A stretch of DNA of 21,581 nucleotides from Amoeboradix gromovi (GCA_018985225.1 JADGIF010000091.1:1-21581); one strand, 5' to 3'. Positions 1-8,973 are shown, counted from the first letter of the stretch. Numbers and translations are program-made. Notes: a model not told the origin generated them from the sequence alone.

Positions 1-629
1 TTTTCCTTTTATACTCGTCAACTCCGCAACTGGCTGAATGTCCACTCGCCTCTTAAATCCATAAAATTAATAAAGCTAAAATAATGTTCAAGTTGTTATA
101 GAAAGTTAGTCCAGTTTTTATATTTGATGTCCCAAATTTAGTTTTCTAGAAATCGCTAATAAGGACTAAATAAATGCTTCAGAAAAGGAAGGATATGATG
201 CTTTTGCAACAATAATTAATTTAGATACAAACAACAAGTTCTTTTGTTTTATGTTACTTAATAGACTATTAGGATGCTTAAGTAATTGATTTTAGTTCAA
301 TTTGTCATCTATTATAGCGATTACAAAAACTCTCTTACTAATAGTCTTTCTATGGCTCTGTAATTATTAATAACTCTTGTACTTTCTTATCATCAACTGA
401 AAAGCTTTGTCAGTTTCACTAAGAAAATTCTTGAGTTTTTTGAAATCAAGACTTTCAAGAGGTGACTAATCGATGTGCAGGCCATAGCGTAATTCTAGCC
501 TATGAGAAATCAGGTCTTTCTAGTTGTCTATGGTTTTCGTTCTTCGCATACAAAATAATTCTCAGACAAGATTTTGATAAAAAGATATCTCCGAGTTGTC
601 TCATTCTCAAAATTCCAAACAAGGACAAG
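1..629. other. Upstream region without recognisable gene
   Basis: No long open frame, RNA gene or repeat was recognised here. The downstream reading frame stays open on the + strand back to about 462, but no ATG lies in that part; the first in-frame ATG is at 630. The stretch therefore probably holds the 5' flank and promoter of the large gene that follows. I see no clear TATA box within 50 bp of the ATG, unlike several other genes in the window. Confidence 0.5.
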
Positions 630-3600
630 ATGCCCAATTTGCAGTTTTTGAAGGAACTTGTCAGCGCTCTTGAATCTAATTCTGATCCTACTCCCTTAGT
701 AATGGCACATAGTTCTATTGTCTCAAAAACCAAGCTAACTTTGCTTATATGCGGTTGCCTAAACCATTTTAAACATTTACCAAACATTCTTTCTTTTGTA
801 GATAGTTTAAGAGATGAAGAACTTTTGGATGAGAATTTACTACTTGACTATTTAAGTCCTGACCTTCAGGTATCTTTGGAACTAAGTGCCGCTAATGATC
901 CATCGTTCAAACACATGCCATTATTACTCAATTTACCGTTTTTATCTTCCATTGATAATTCTGTATTTGATCATCTATATCGATTGATTGACACAATGTC
1001 TCTTGATCTTCCAACATGCAACTCTGGTGAAATATACATTTTTATTGATTTGGTACTTGATCAATTGCGATCTTGCAATTCGTTGTTTGGCTTTCCAAAT
1101 TTTATCAATTGCGGCCTAAAATCAAACCCAATTATTTCTTATGAGTCCAAAGCTGCTCTTTTTTGTACTAGAGCAATGTTTCTATTCAATTATTGGCTTT
1201 CAAAGGGCCTAGTTCAATTTGATCATTTTTATTTTTTAATATCAAAATATTCCAACTGTTCTCCGATTGATCTACCACTAAACAAGGATTGTGATATTGT
1301 AGATATAGGACTAGTAGATCCAAGTGTTGATCCTAACAACCTTACAATGTACCAGCTACCACCGCTTTCACAGGAATTATTAGATTTAATCCAAGAATGC
1401 GAGTTTGATGAATATTTAGACTTAAATAATCCTGAAGATGCTCAGAGTGTTAAAAATCGTAACTTGCATATTTCTAACTTGAGGAAGGAGCACATTAACC
1501 AGCATTCGAAGCCAGTGAATGTATACATCTGCTATCTTCAATCTGCACTGTTGCTGCTTCCGCTATCCGTCTTAAAGGCCTCTGATATACATTGCATTAT
1601 GAATTTTACACCTTTATATCACATATTTATCACTCGGTTAACAAACAAAGGCTATTTTATAAATTTCTATGGTTTCGAATTATATATAAAGAAAGGTGCC
1701 ATGGATAACAAACTATCGAGTAAGAAGCCAGACATTATATCGTCTAAAGCCACTACTCCAATGCTGTTTACATTGTTTAATTACAAACAAAAGTTTAATA
1801 CAAACACTATGTCATTGTTGTTACCTCATTTGGTTTGCTATCCACAGTATGCTAGCAATTATTATTCCCAAATGGAGGTATCTAATTTAACTCCAAACTC
1901 GAGCTGCTTGTTGTCTAAAATGGCGATTAATGCACACTTAAAATTGTTTCAGAAATGCTGCAAAGGACTTGTAAACACGCAGTGCAAGCAATGGGAGTAC
2001 GTTGATCAACTGTGTAGCTCGCATTTGTATTATCATTCACTTTTATTTAATCACTTGTACACAACCCCAAACTGCGCTAGTTTTGCGTATTTATATTTAA
2101 AAGGAAGCGACTTATACTTTGAGCTATTATTCAAATCATGCCAGTTTGAAATGGTCAAGCATATAAACTCGACTGCTAAATTCAATACTTTGTCTCAATT
2201 TATGGTGAACCTGCTGCTGAAAACAGAAAAATGCGATGGACTGTACTTTAGATTTATAAACAAGTATTATAATGACAACCAACTGTTCAATCTTGCGTGG
2301 TACTTCAGCAACATACTAAAATGTACTAATACTACATACAAACAGATATACTATCCGTATTTGACTAGATTACCCAACCTAAGGTATTTTATTTATTCTC
2401 AATTTGAAATCAACCAAGATAACGTAAATCGGCCATTGATCAATTGCTTACATAGCATGTATACAAACACTGATCCTCAGATATTTACTGATATAATATT
2501 TAAGATTATAAACACTATACACCATTTACAAGATAAACAAGTTATCGAGTCATCAATGGTCGTATTAGAGGATTTAATGACCTGGCTTTTCATGAATGGA
2601 TACAAGTACAACTCCAATTCAAGCAGTAAGATTCCCAATACAAGCAACAGTATAATTTCATTGTATTATGAGCAAAAACAGTTTCTTGACCCGTTAAACA
2701 AGATGACAGACATACACACGCTAATTAATGACTACGTTAGTAACATAAAACATAGGCTGAGTCCCAAAATGCTTGATTACCTACTGTCACGAATAGAAAT
2801 TGATAAACAGCTATTTCAAATAAAACCTACAGAACCACCGGATATTATGCATTCATGTGTTATATTCAACATAAACGATGCATACTACTACAACCACGTA
2901 TTTTCAATTCGCAACTGCAGTTATTTTACCGATATAGAGTGTATGGCAATCGGATGCCATTTCGACAATTTTTCTACCCTGATGAACCATATTCACACAA
3001 ACACACGGGAAATGCTGCATGTAGCATTAACAATGATGGGCAGGCTATCTAAAAGCGAGCTATTGCAATTTTTGAAGATTCAAACGCATGTTTACACAAA
3101 GGAACTTGAAGTATTACAGAGCCATGTCATGCAGTCATTAAAAGCTAATCTGGCTAAGCAAGGGTATACTACGAGTGATCGTGAAATGCAGAGATGGAGA
3201 CTAGGAGACCTGGGAATTAATGAAGATGAGGAAGAAGAGGGTGAAATTAGGTCTTTAAATGGATCTATCGAAATAGTAAGTGCGCCAGAGGATTTATCTG
3301 ATATGGGGGATAAGCCAGCTATTGAGGATACCGGAGCAGATGAAGCTATGGCAGATGTGCCAAAGAATATAGAAACTGTCGTGGGCAGTCCAATAAAGGA
3401 CACTGACAAGGTAGCGGCTGAATTGGCAGCTGTGAAGATGGAAAACAATAGCAACAATGTCAGTACTGAACATTTCATTCAAAAAGCTGTTGAGCATGAA
3501 AGTAGTTCACAAGGCAATCGTACCTCGATCAGCTCAGATTTTGTATCTGGTTCCAAAACTGCAGAAAACGAAGAAATAAAAGAGAACGTTTCTCAAGTAG

Positions 3601-3920
3601 AAACTAGAGAGAGTGAATCGTCAAGTTCTTTGGTATTGAAGAAATCAGATGATATAAAAAGGAGATTGCAACAGCCTACTAGCGGAGTTAAGGTCGAGCA
3701 AAGCAAAAGACCAACTGAGAGTAACTTGAAGAAGAAAGCAGATTCTGAAGCAACAGCGAGCGACAAGTATGGGCTAAGAAACAGAAAGAATTTAAATCTT
3801 GAAAGTGCTGTGGAGGATAGTAATCAAACCACGGATAAATTAGAGGAACCAAATTCGTATGGATTCAGAAAGAGAAGCGCATCATCAGAAAGTAGTCAAA
3901 AAAGAAAAAGGAAGAAGTGA
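630..3920 (+). CDS. Large nuclear protein, possible THO complex subunit 2 (THOC2/Tho2)-like
   Basis: A 1096-residue protein starting at the first in-frame ATG. Residues 1 to about 860 are helix-rich, with many Leu, Tyr and Asn. From about residue 865 the tail is strongly charged: it opens with an acidic EEEEGEI patch (3222-3249) and ends in basic KKRKRKK-like runs that look like nuclear localisation signals. The segment near residues 740-760 (a Cys-x-x-Phe, then a DAYYYNHVF-like stretch) and the helical stretch after it resemble the conserved C-terminal Tho2 region, where human THOC2 has a CIF...DAVYCARF pattern; THOC2 also ends in a long charged tail. In that family the protein is the scaffold of the THO/TREX complex, which couples transcription to mRNA export. 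The match is by eye and weak, so the assignment is tentative. The stop (TGA) lacks the AATAAA seen at most genes here, and the next gene starts 50 bp downstream. Confidence 0.5.
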   Translation: MPNLQFLKELVSALESNSDPTPLVMAHSSIVSKTKLTLLICGCLNHFKHLPNILSFVDSLRDEELLDENLLLDYLSPDLQVSLELSAANDPSFKHMPLLLNLPFLSSIDNSVFDHLYRLIDTMSLDLPTCNSGEIYIFIDLVLDQLRSCNSLFGFPNFINCGLKSNPIISYESKAALFCTRAMFLFNYWLSKGLVQFDHFYFLISKYSNCSPIDLPLNKDCDIVDIGLVDPSVDPNNLTMYQLPPLSQELLDLIQECEFDEYLDLNNPEDAQSVKNRNLHISNLRKEHINQHSKPVNVYICYLQSALLLLPLSVLKASDIHCIMNFTPLYHIFITRLTNKGYFINFYGFELYIKKGAMDNKLSSKKPDIISSKATTPMLFTLFNYKQKFNTNTMSLLLPHLVCYPQYASNYYSQMEVSNLTPNSSCLLSKMAINAHLKLFQKCCKGLVNTQCKQWEYVDQLCSSHLYYHSLLFNHLYTTPNCASFAYLYLKGSDLYFELLFKSCQFEMVKHINSTAKFNTLSQFMVNLLLKTEKCDGLYFRFINKYYNDNQLFNLAWYFSNILKCTNTTYKQIYYPYLTRLPNLRYFIYSQFEINQDNVNRPLINCLHSMYTNTDPQIFTDIIFKIINTIHHLQDKQVIESSMVVLEDLMTWLFMNGYKYNSNSSSKIPNTSNSIISLYYEQKQFLDPLNKMTDIHTLINDYVSNIKHRLSPKMLDYLLSRIEIDKQLFQIKPTEPPDIMHSCVIFNINDAYYYNHVFSIRNCSYFTDIECMAIGCHFDNFSTLMNHIHTNTREMLHVALTMMGRLSKSELLQFLKIQTHVYTKELEVLQSHVMQSLKANLAKQGYTTSDREMQRWRLGDLGINEDEEEEGEIRSLNGSIEIVSAPEDLSDMGDKPAIEDTGADEAMADVPKNIETVVGSPIKDTDKVAAELAAVKMENNSNNVSTEHFIQKAVEHESSSQGNRTSISSDFVSGSKTAENEEIKENVSQVETRESESSSSLVLKKSDDIKRRLQQPTSGVKVEQSKRPTESNLKKKADSEATASDKYGLRNRKNLNLESAVEDSNQTTDKLEEPNSYGFRKRSASSESSQKRKRKK

Positions 3921-3970
3921 AGTAAACGTAATTGATTTTAAAATTAAAGACTTGAATAGTGGCTTGTTTT

Positions 3971-4252
3971 ATGATTCTGATACTTAATAAAATATATAGT
4001 TACCCAGTTAGCAAAGGAGAGGAAGACTATACGACGAATGGAGGCGTAATTTTATTTATAATTGCAGTAGTACTGGTATTAACTGCAGGAATAATGCTAA
4101 TTTATAATAAACTAAAGAAAAATCAGCCTAGAGCTGCATATGCATCAAACGCTATAATAATGAGAACTAATCCTGCTAAAAACATAATTAAAGAGGAAGA
4201 TTTGAGTGCAATTTCACCCTTGCGAATGAGAAGTCCTATTATGAAAAAATAA
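3971..4252 (+). CDS. Small single-pass membrane protein, unknown
   Basis: A 93-residue protein starting at the ATG at 3971. A short N-terminal segment with acidic residues (about 1-24) precedes one strong hydrophobic segment at about residues 25-45 (Ile, Val and Leu rich, with Gly). A basic, Lys/Arg-rich tail of about 48 residues follows. By the positive-inside rule this suggests a single-pass protein with its C-terminus in the cytosol. I do not recognise the family. It lies 50 bp after the large upstream gene and 114 bp before the Aurora kinase start, all on the same strand. AATAAA appears 8 nt after the TAA stop (4260-4265), supporting a real transcript end. Being short, it could still be a chance frame, but the TM segment and charge distribution argue for a gene. 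Confidence 0.55.
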   Translation: MILILNKIYSYPVSKGEEDYTTNGGVILFIIAVVLVLTAGIMLIYNKLKKNQPRAAYASNAIIMRTNPAKNIIKEEDLSAISPLRMRSPIMKK

Positions 4253-4366
4253 CGTTAAAAATAAATAATATTAAAAGAAATAAGCTAAGTTTTGTGCGGT
4301 CGACCAAGAGAAAGTATGACCGAGTATACGTGATATAATTTTTATAAACTGCTTTCCTTGTTTGCA

Positions 4367-5183
4367 ATGAGTTTGGGATTGAATAACTTTGAAATTGGGA
4401 AACTTTTAGGACGAGGCAGATTTGGGAAGGTGTATTTGGCAAAGCATAAGACATCTGACTATGTTTGTGCTCTCAAAATTCTGGATAAAGATGAAGTGGA
4501 GCAACATAAAATGCATCATCAGTTACGAAGGGAAATTGAAATACAAGCACATTTGCGGCACCCCAACATTCTGAGATTGTATGGTTACTTTTATGACGAT
4601 AAAAGAATATACCTGGTCTTGGAATATGCAGAGGAAGGTGAGCTATACAACTTAATAAATAAGGGACCTTTGAGTGAGGAAAAGGTGGCTAAATACATGT
4701 CACAACTGTGCTTCGGATTTCTTTATCTACACTCAAAGAATGTTATTCACAGAGACATAAAACCAGAGAATTTGTTAATTGGTAGAGGGGATGAAATTAA
4801 GATGTCAGATTTCGGTTGGTCTGTCCATGCTCCTCATAAACGCAGAGACACAATGTGCGGCACTTTGGACTACCTTCCTCCTGTATTTTTTGCTGATTTA
4901 GGAAATGGTTAATAGGGAAGAATATCACACTGGAGTCGATCTGTGGTGTCTCGGTATCTTAGCATATGAATTACTAGTGGGTAAACCTCCATTTGAACAA
5001 AAAAACACACAAGAGACATATAGAGCAATTAGAAAGGGTGAGTACGACGATAAGCCATTATCGGATGAAGCTAGAAACTTTATTGCGGGGCTATTAAATA
5101 TAGTTCCAGATGATAGAAGAAGTCTGAAGAGATGCTTGCGGCATCCATTCTTGACTAAATATGGCTACGGGAATGAGGAATAA
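4367..5183 (+). CDS. Aurora-type serine/threonine kinase (one 19-nt intron)
   Basis: Exons 4367-4882 and 4902-5183 join to a 265-residue kinase. Visible motifs are the glycine loop GRGRFGKV (residues 15-22), catalytic Lys37 in ALKIL, HRD at 128-130, DFG at 148-150 followed by WSVHAP, and Thr162 in [16 protein letters not shown], which spans the splice junction. DFGWSVHAP and [11 protein letters not shown] are signatures of the Aurora family, whose members control spindle assembly, chromosome condensation and cytokinesis. The activation-loop Thr (T288 in human Aurora A) is present. The protein is almost a bare kinase domain: the N-terminal extension that usually carries degradation and targeting signals is missing. 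Without the intron the frame runs into a stop just after LPP. Which Aurora subtype it represents cannot be told. It ends in AATAAA overlapping the TAA, 17 bp from the stop of the convergent gene. Confidence 0.95.
4883..4901 (+). other. 19-nt spliceosomal intron in the Aurora kinase gene
   Basis: The sequence GTATTTTTTGCTGATTTAG interrupts the kinase between the second Pro of LPP and the Glu of EM. Removing it restores the invariant [11 protein letters not shown] motif in frame (phase 0). It has GT...AG ends, a T-run, and a CTGAT that fits a CTRAY branch point 5 nt before the AG. Read through, it causes a frameshift and early stop. Confidence 0.9.
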
Positions 5184-5205
5184 AATTATGTAAATACTTT
5201 TTATT
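5179..5205. terminator. Facing polyadenylation signals of convergent genes
   Basis: AATAAA on the + strand (5179-5184) contains the kinase TAA stop. AATAAA on the - strand (5205-5200) contains the TAA stop of the opposing gene. Only 17 bp separate the two stops, so the two transcripts very likely overlap at their 3' ends. Confidence 0.7.
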
Positions 5206-6460
5206 GCAAATGCTGTATTTTTATATCAACCCACAAGTCTCCCAGAGATAGTATTCGAGTAATTCCGTTTTTCACTGTTTCAATCAGCTTGCGCCCATAC
5301 AAGGTATAAGGATGAGTGGTGGGTTTCCTCATATTAAATGGAGGTATCCACGAAGATAGCAGATCCCACAATTGTCTTTTTGTATCTAGGCTTGCCATGA
5401 CAAATATTATATCAATTCTTTCAAAGAAATCGGCTAAGATAGGACAAGGGTCCAGATAATCGCTTTCATTATAAAATAGACCTACATTGGCACCTATTTC
5501 GCCTTCCTCTTCTTCAAGATCTTGATAAGCAGCGGTTTTGATTTGCATATCATCATCTGCCCATATATCCAATAGATTATGGATCCACTGGCACATATCC
5601 ACTGCGCATAGCTCAACTTGAGTTAGGGAAGTCTTCTCCATTTCAAAAAGCATATTTTTAACGATCAAATAGCCAAAACTTCTAATATTTGGATAAGAAC
5701 ATTTGATCAGTTTTATCAGATTGGAAGCTTCTGGGTAAATTTCAAGCATAGGCAGACCTGAGGCATACTCTAGAACGCTAACAAGTTCATTTGGTACGTT
5801 GGTCAACACTACCGAACCTTGTAAAAGAACATAATTCAGAGTTTTGCTCTGGTGAAAAAGATTTAGCCAGGATTCCCAACTTACGGCTTCTAATTCAGAG
5901 TAGAACCCATTTTTCAACTTTTCCTCTTTATCTTTATCCTTCAAGGTCTTTTCCAATAAGACAAACCGAAACAAATCTACGGCTACTTTTTCAGACTTAT
6001 TTTCAGGTCGGATCGGATTGGATATTTGATACAATTCATGCCTGTTCCACTGAAATCTAAGGTCCTTGCAAGAATAGTTTTTGAATATCGCGTCCATTGT
6101 TTTTGTAAAGTAGTGAAAGAGCAACCTGTCTTGATTTTTATCATTGCCTATTAAATCAATGGTATAGTTTATCAGCTTTAAATAAATCTTTTTTATGCTT
6201 TTATTAGCCTTGGTTTGGAGCAAAATATTTCTAAAAACCACTAAGTAAAAAACAAGTAGTTCAAAATCCACTACTTGACTGCAAATGAAGTACTCAAATT
6301 GAAGAAGCATATTGTAATTTCCATCTATTCTTCTCATTAAATGATAAAGAAACATGCTATACGATCTTCCTTGTAACTTAGAAAGTACTGTTAAATGTTC
6401 CATCAGGAGAGTTTGTGATTGAAATTTGCGACAGATAATGAATTTCATTGAATAAACCAT
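5201..6460 (-). CDS. Helical protein of unknown function
   Basis: A 419-residue protein from the ATG at 6460 to a TAA inside AATAAA. It looks alpha-helical throughout, Leu/Ile/Phe rich, without transmembrane segments or catalytic motifs that I recognise. An acidic EEEEGEI patch lies near residue 315 (about 5495-5525), like the one in the THOC2-like gene. The stretch about residues 255-385 (paired helices, then an acidic linker) loosely recalls HEAT-repeat proteins such as listerin, but no RWD or RING domain follows, so I do not assign that name. An in-frame stop directly precedes the chosen ATG. A different frame is open upstream to 6590 and overlaps this start, so the true N-terminus may lie further upstream if there is an intron or a frameshift. 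It converges on the Aurora kinase. Confidence 0.7.
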   Translation of the reverse strand: MVYSMKFIICRKFQSQTLLMEHLTVLSKLQGRSYSMFLYHLMRRIDGNYNMLLQFEYFICSQVVDFELLVFYLVVFRNILLQTKANKSIKKIYLKLINYTIDLIGNDKNQDRLLFHYFTKTMDAIFKNYSCKDLRFQWNRHELYQISNPIRPENKSEKVAVDLFRFVLLEKTLKDKDKEEKLKNGFYSELEAVSWESWLNLFHQSKTLNYVLLQGSVVLTNVPNELVSVLEYASGLPMLEIYPEASNLIKLIKCSYPNIRSFGYLIVKNMLFEMEKTSLTQVELCAVDMCQWIHNLLDIWADDDMQIKTAAYQDLEEEEGEIGANVGLFYNESDYLDPCPILADFFERIDIIFVMASLDTKRQLWDLLSSWIPPFNMRKPTTHPYTLYGRKLIETVKNGITRILSLGDLWVDIKIQHLQ

Positions 6461-6647
6461 CTATCGAGAGTAAATTTCTTTTTGTATATAATGCTCTTCT
6501 TTTCTGGATATTACGAATGGAACAACATGCAATGTCTTCAGTATTCATCAATGACAAGTATTTCTGTACATCGCAATACTGCACATTCATCTAGAAAAGA
6601 ACTAATGGACATATCACATACTCTTCGACACTGAGAAGCCGGCGTAG

Positions 6648-6812
6648 CTAGAGATCATATTGCAACAGGGAACATATACATCAATACATGCATCCTTGTT
6701 CAATCCGTCTCCGGGTAGTGAAAGCATGAGCAACGACTGTAGTGGAAGAACTAATTCTCTGTGGAAATTCTCGATTTTCTCGGAAATCGCATCTTTTAAT
6801 CAAAGTACTTAG
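6648..6812 (+). pseudogene. Fanzor/TnpB-like remnant, C-terminal part and 3' end
   Basis: Nucleotide similarity to the copy at 12020-12180 starts near the RuvC-III segment (RDHMAARN in that copy). It runs through the GGGTAGTGAAAGC stretch and the CTCTGTGGAA...TCTCGGAAATC stretch to a right end reading CTTTTAATCAAAGTACTTA, shared with the copy at 14154. Several substitutions and small indels break the frame. It lies about 380 bp from a fragment of opposite orientation (7195-7640) that holds the missing N-terminal part. Confidence 0.75.
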
Positions 6813-7194
6813 AGCCAGGACAAGTATTTGCAGAGACTGGTTTCATTAGATAAATATCAGTAAGCTCAATTGATTCTACTTATTGCACAAGTATGATGCT
6901 ACTGAACGTTCTGGTTCGCGCAGGTAAAGACAATGAACACGATGTGCTATTGAATTTGTGTAAACAGGGGCGGCAGCCTCTTAAAATGTTAATTCTCAAC
7001 TATTTTCAGTTTTACAAAAAGACAAGTAATTACTGCACGCACCCCAAATGCTATATTGACAATTAGCCAAATCTCCTTGACATTTGATATGCTGAAAACG
7101 ATGAGATACCAAGCTGGCAAACTAGAAAGTATTATAATTGTTTTGCCTCATATCTAGGTGATGAGTTATGAGAAATTAGTTGATGTTTTTTCCG
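6813..7194. other. Gap between two Fanzor fragments
   Basis: A small ATG-initiated frame of 57 codons lies on the + strand at 6893-7066. It has two Cys and a His near its end, but matches nothing I know and could be chance. Nothing else is supported here; similarity to the Fanzor copies stops at both edges. Confidence 0.35.
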
Positions 7195-7640
7195 ATGGCT
7201 GCCTCCTTACGTTGAACCATCGTCTTTCCTCCTTCTCTACACTTGAACTTCAAGCATTCCTTGAATACGGAATGAGACATAGTTGCCGTATTTCTTGCGA
7301 CTTTTCTTGAGAAATTACTTATCGTTTAGTCCTATTGAACGATGGTAGGTATTTCAGATCATACGTCTTTGTAAGATAATGTGTTGGCTATAAAAGATAG
7401 CGATTCCCTCAATAAATAAATTATGATTTCTAACTTCACCAGATTGGAACCAAACTTCTTCAGATCCGACTGCGGATCATAACAATTCTTGTGGTAGTGC
7501 TCAAAAGATGCTTTATAAACAGAATCTATGAATTTTAAAAGTTTAATAGCGGTACTAGGGAGCATGTAAATCGTGCTCTGATGGGATTCAATAAGCTTGT
7601 CAATCGTAACCCCAGTATTTAATGCAAACAAAAAGCATAA
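7195..7640 (-). pseudogene. Fanzor/TnpB-like remnant, RuvC-I to mid-protein
   Basis: The right part (7640-7359) is an open frame of about 90 codons. It begins FALNTGVTIDKLIES and continues through YMLPSTAIKLLKFID. This fits the RuvC-I region of TnpB/Fanzor proteins, where ALDPGVRTF is followed by a strand and a helix ending in a ...LLKKIDKL-like stretch. After a frameshift, the sequence TKTYDLKYLPSF follows. At DNA level it then matches the copy at 11755-11930 (...CGCAAGAAA...GTCTCATT...GAAGTTCAAGTG...) up to where the RuvC-II Glu and zinc ribbon would begin. RuvC-I Asp reads Asn (LNTGV instead of DPGV). The family comprises eukaryotic relatives of IS200/605 TnpB that act as omegaRNA-guided nucleases; this copy is dead. 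Confidence 0.75.
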
Positions 7641-7982
7641 CGTCTGCTAGTGGGCAATTTATCTTCCAAAGTGCATATGGAAGTAAGTACACTGCGTGGA
7701 TGAAGATGCTTATTGATAGTAGTAAATAACTGTTCTTATAGAATATAAGGTCTTGGGTACTCGGAGAGCGGCTTGAACGCGGTAGAAGAAGCGTTTAATC
7801 CGTTGGGTATAGCTTTTAAAGTAGATTGAAATCAGTACGTTTCTTCAGTCTATTATTTGAAGCCCATGTCATGTAATGCTTTGCCTTTTTAGACCGATGA
7901 AAAAGTTCTGCTTGCTAGATAGAATACGCATATGCTATTAGTACGTGGATATATGGACGGTTGTTTAAAAAGAATAAAATTG
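7641..7982. other. Intergenic, no gene seen
   Basis: It may hold the decayed 5' part of the Fanzor fragment on the - strand: a short frame reading LEDKLPTSRRYAFCL abuts the RuvC-I region with a one-base offset. Nothing beyond about 7690 is recognisable. Confidence 0.3.
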
Positions 7983-7983
7983 T

Positions 7984-8973
7984 TTATTGGGGTTTGATAT
8001 CATATGGGGGAAACTGACCGGGTATACATTCTTCATCACTGATACCCAATGCTGTAATTTTTACGCAGTAATCCTGGCAGCTTTTTTGATCTCGGTAGTT
8101 GATAGAGCCACAAGTACTTCGATCTTGACATTCTTCGAAAGGAGAATTTTCGACGCACCTCAGCAGTACTGGAATTTTAGCAACTATATTTCCAGAAATT
8201 GCATACACCAGTTTGCCACCATACAAGTCTTCTTTCACAGTCACATATGATAATAACCTATCGTTAATATTGAACTGAGTCCACTTATCTTCTTGAATAT
8301 TGGTTGTGCAATATATGCCTGAGCCACCAACTGTATTGACACCACAAATAGTACCGTCAAATAGTTCAAACTGTGTAAATACCGCCGTAGATTTGGTCCA
8401 CTCTGTGATGTCAGTCTTACAGTACAGTGCACCTGCACCTGATTTATCGGATTCAATCCCGCATATCTGTTTATTATAAACAGAAATCTGCCCAAATTTG
8501 TAATTACTTACAATTTGCACCCAGGAAAGCTTCTGTTTATCAAGTGGTTCTACTGTGTTAAATGCGGAACAATACACAATCCCGCTACTAGTTAATCTGC
8601 ATATTCTCTTTGATTTAACATCCAGTTCCACCGACTTTGTATCTTCAGTGTTCACTGAAGTCCAAGTTGTAGAACTTCCTGTCTTGAACCCTTGAGTACA
8701 TGAAATCTTACTGTCTTCAGTCACCCCACATGCACTGGTGTCAGAGAGGGAAATTTGTTTCAGTGCTACAGAGTCATACGGCATCCACATTTTCTCTTTA
8801 GCATTTAAGCAGTACACTTTAGAACCGTCAGTACCACAGACAGATGATCCAGAAGTCGAGATCTGAGTCAAATCGACAAGATTTGGAAAATTTGTGATTT
8901 TCCCTTTAATAGTACCAGCAATGATTTGCGGGGTCGGATTCACGGCAACTGAGTAAACTGTTGTAGCGAGCAT
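7984..8973 (-). CDS. Cysteine-rich tectonin-like beta-propeller protein, probably secreted
   Basis: A 329-residue protein. Residues about 20-270 contain five or six units of roughly 40 residues of the form QIS....CG......VYC......W. One Cys of each pair precedes a Gly, the other follows a Tyr or Ser, and a Trp comes 8-12 residues later. This is the look of tectonin/RCC1-like propellers, which bind sugars or other ligands. Residues about 275-320 form a small domain with six Cys spaced C-x8-C-x5-C-x10-C-x3-C-x12-C. So many paired Cys suggest an extracellular or lumenal protein, yet the N-terminus is only weakly hydrophobic and not a clear signal peptide. The start is the first ATG after an in-frame TGA. 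A TATATA box lies 25-30 bp upstream. The TAA stop lies in AATAAA. A decayed paralogue lies at 9810-10458. Confidence 0.8.
   Translation of the reverse strand: MLATTVYSVAVNPTPQIIAGTIKGKITNFPNLVDLTQISTSGSSVCGTDGSKVYCLNAKEKMWMPYDSVALKQISLSDTSACGVTEDSKISCTQGFKTGSSTTWTSVNTEDTKSVELDVKSKRICRLTSSGIVYCSAFNTVEPLDKQKLSWVQIVSNYKFGQISVYNKQICGIESDKSGAGALYCKTDITEWTKSTAVFTQFELFDGTICGVNTVGGSGIYCTTNIQEDKWTQFNINDRLLSYVTVKEDLYGGKLVYAISGNIVAKIPVLLRCVENSPFEECQDRSTCGSINYRDQKSCQDYCVKITALGISDEECIPGQFPPYDIKPQ

Noticed and set aside
5201-6460. Assignment as the E3 ligase listerin
   Set aside because: Some helical patterning is similar, but the RWD and RING domains that define listerin are absent and there is no room for them before the Aurora gene.
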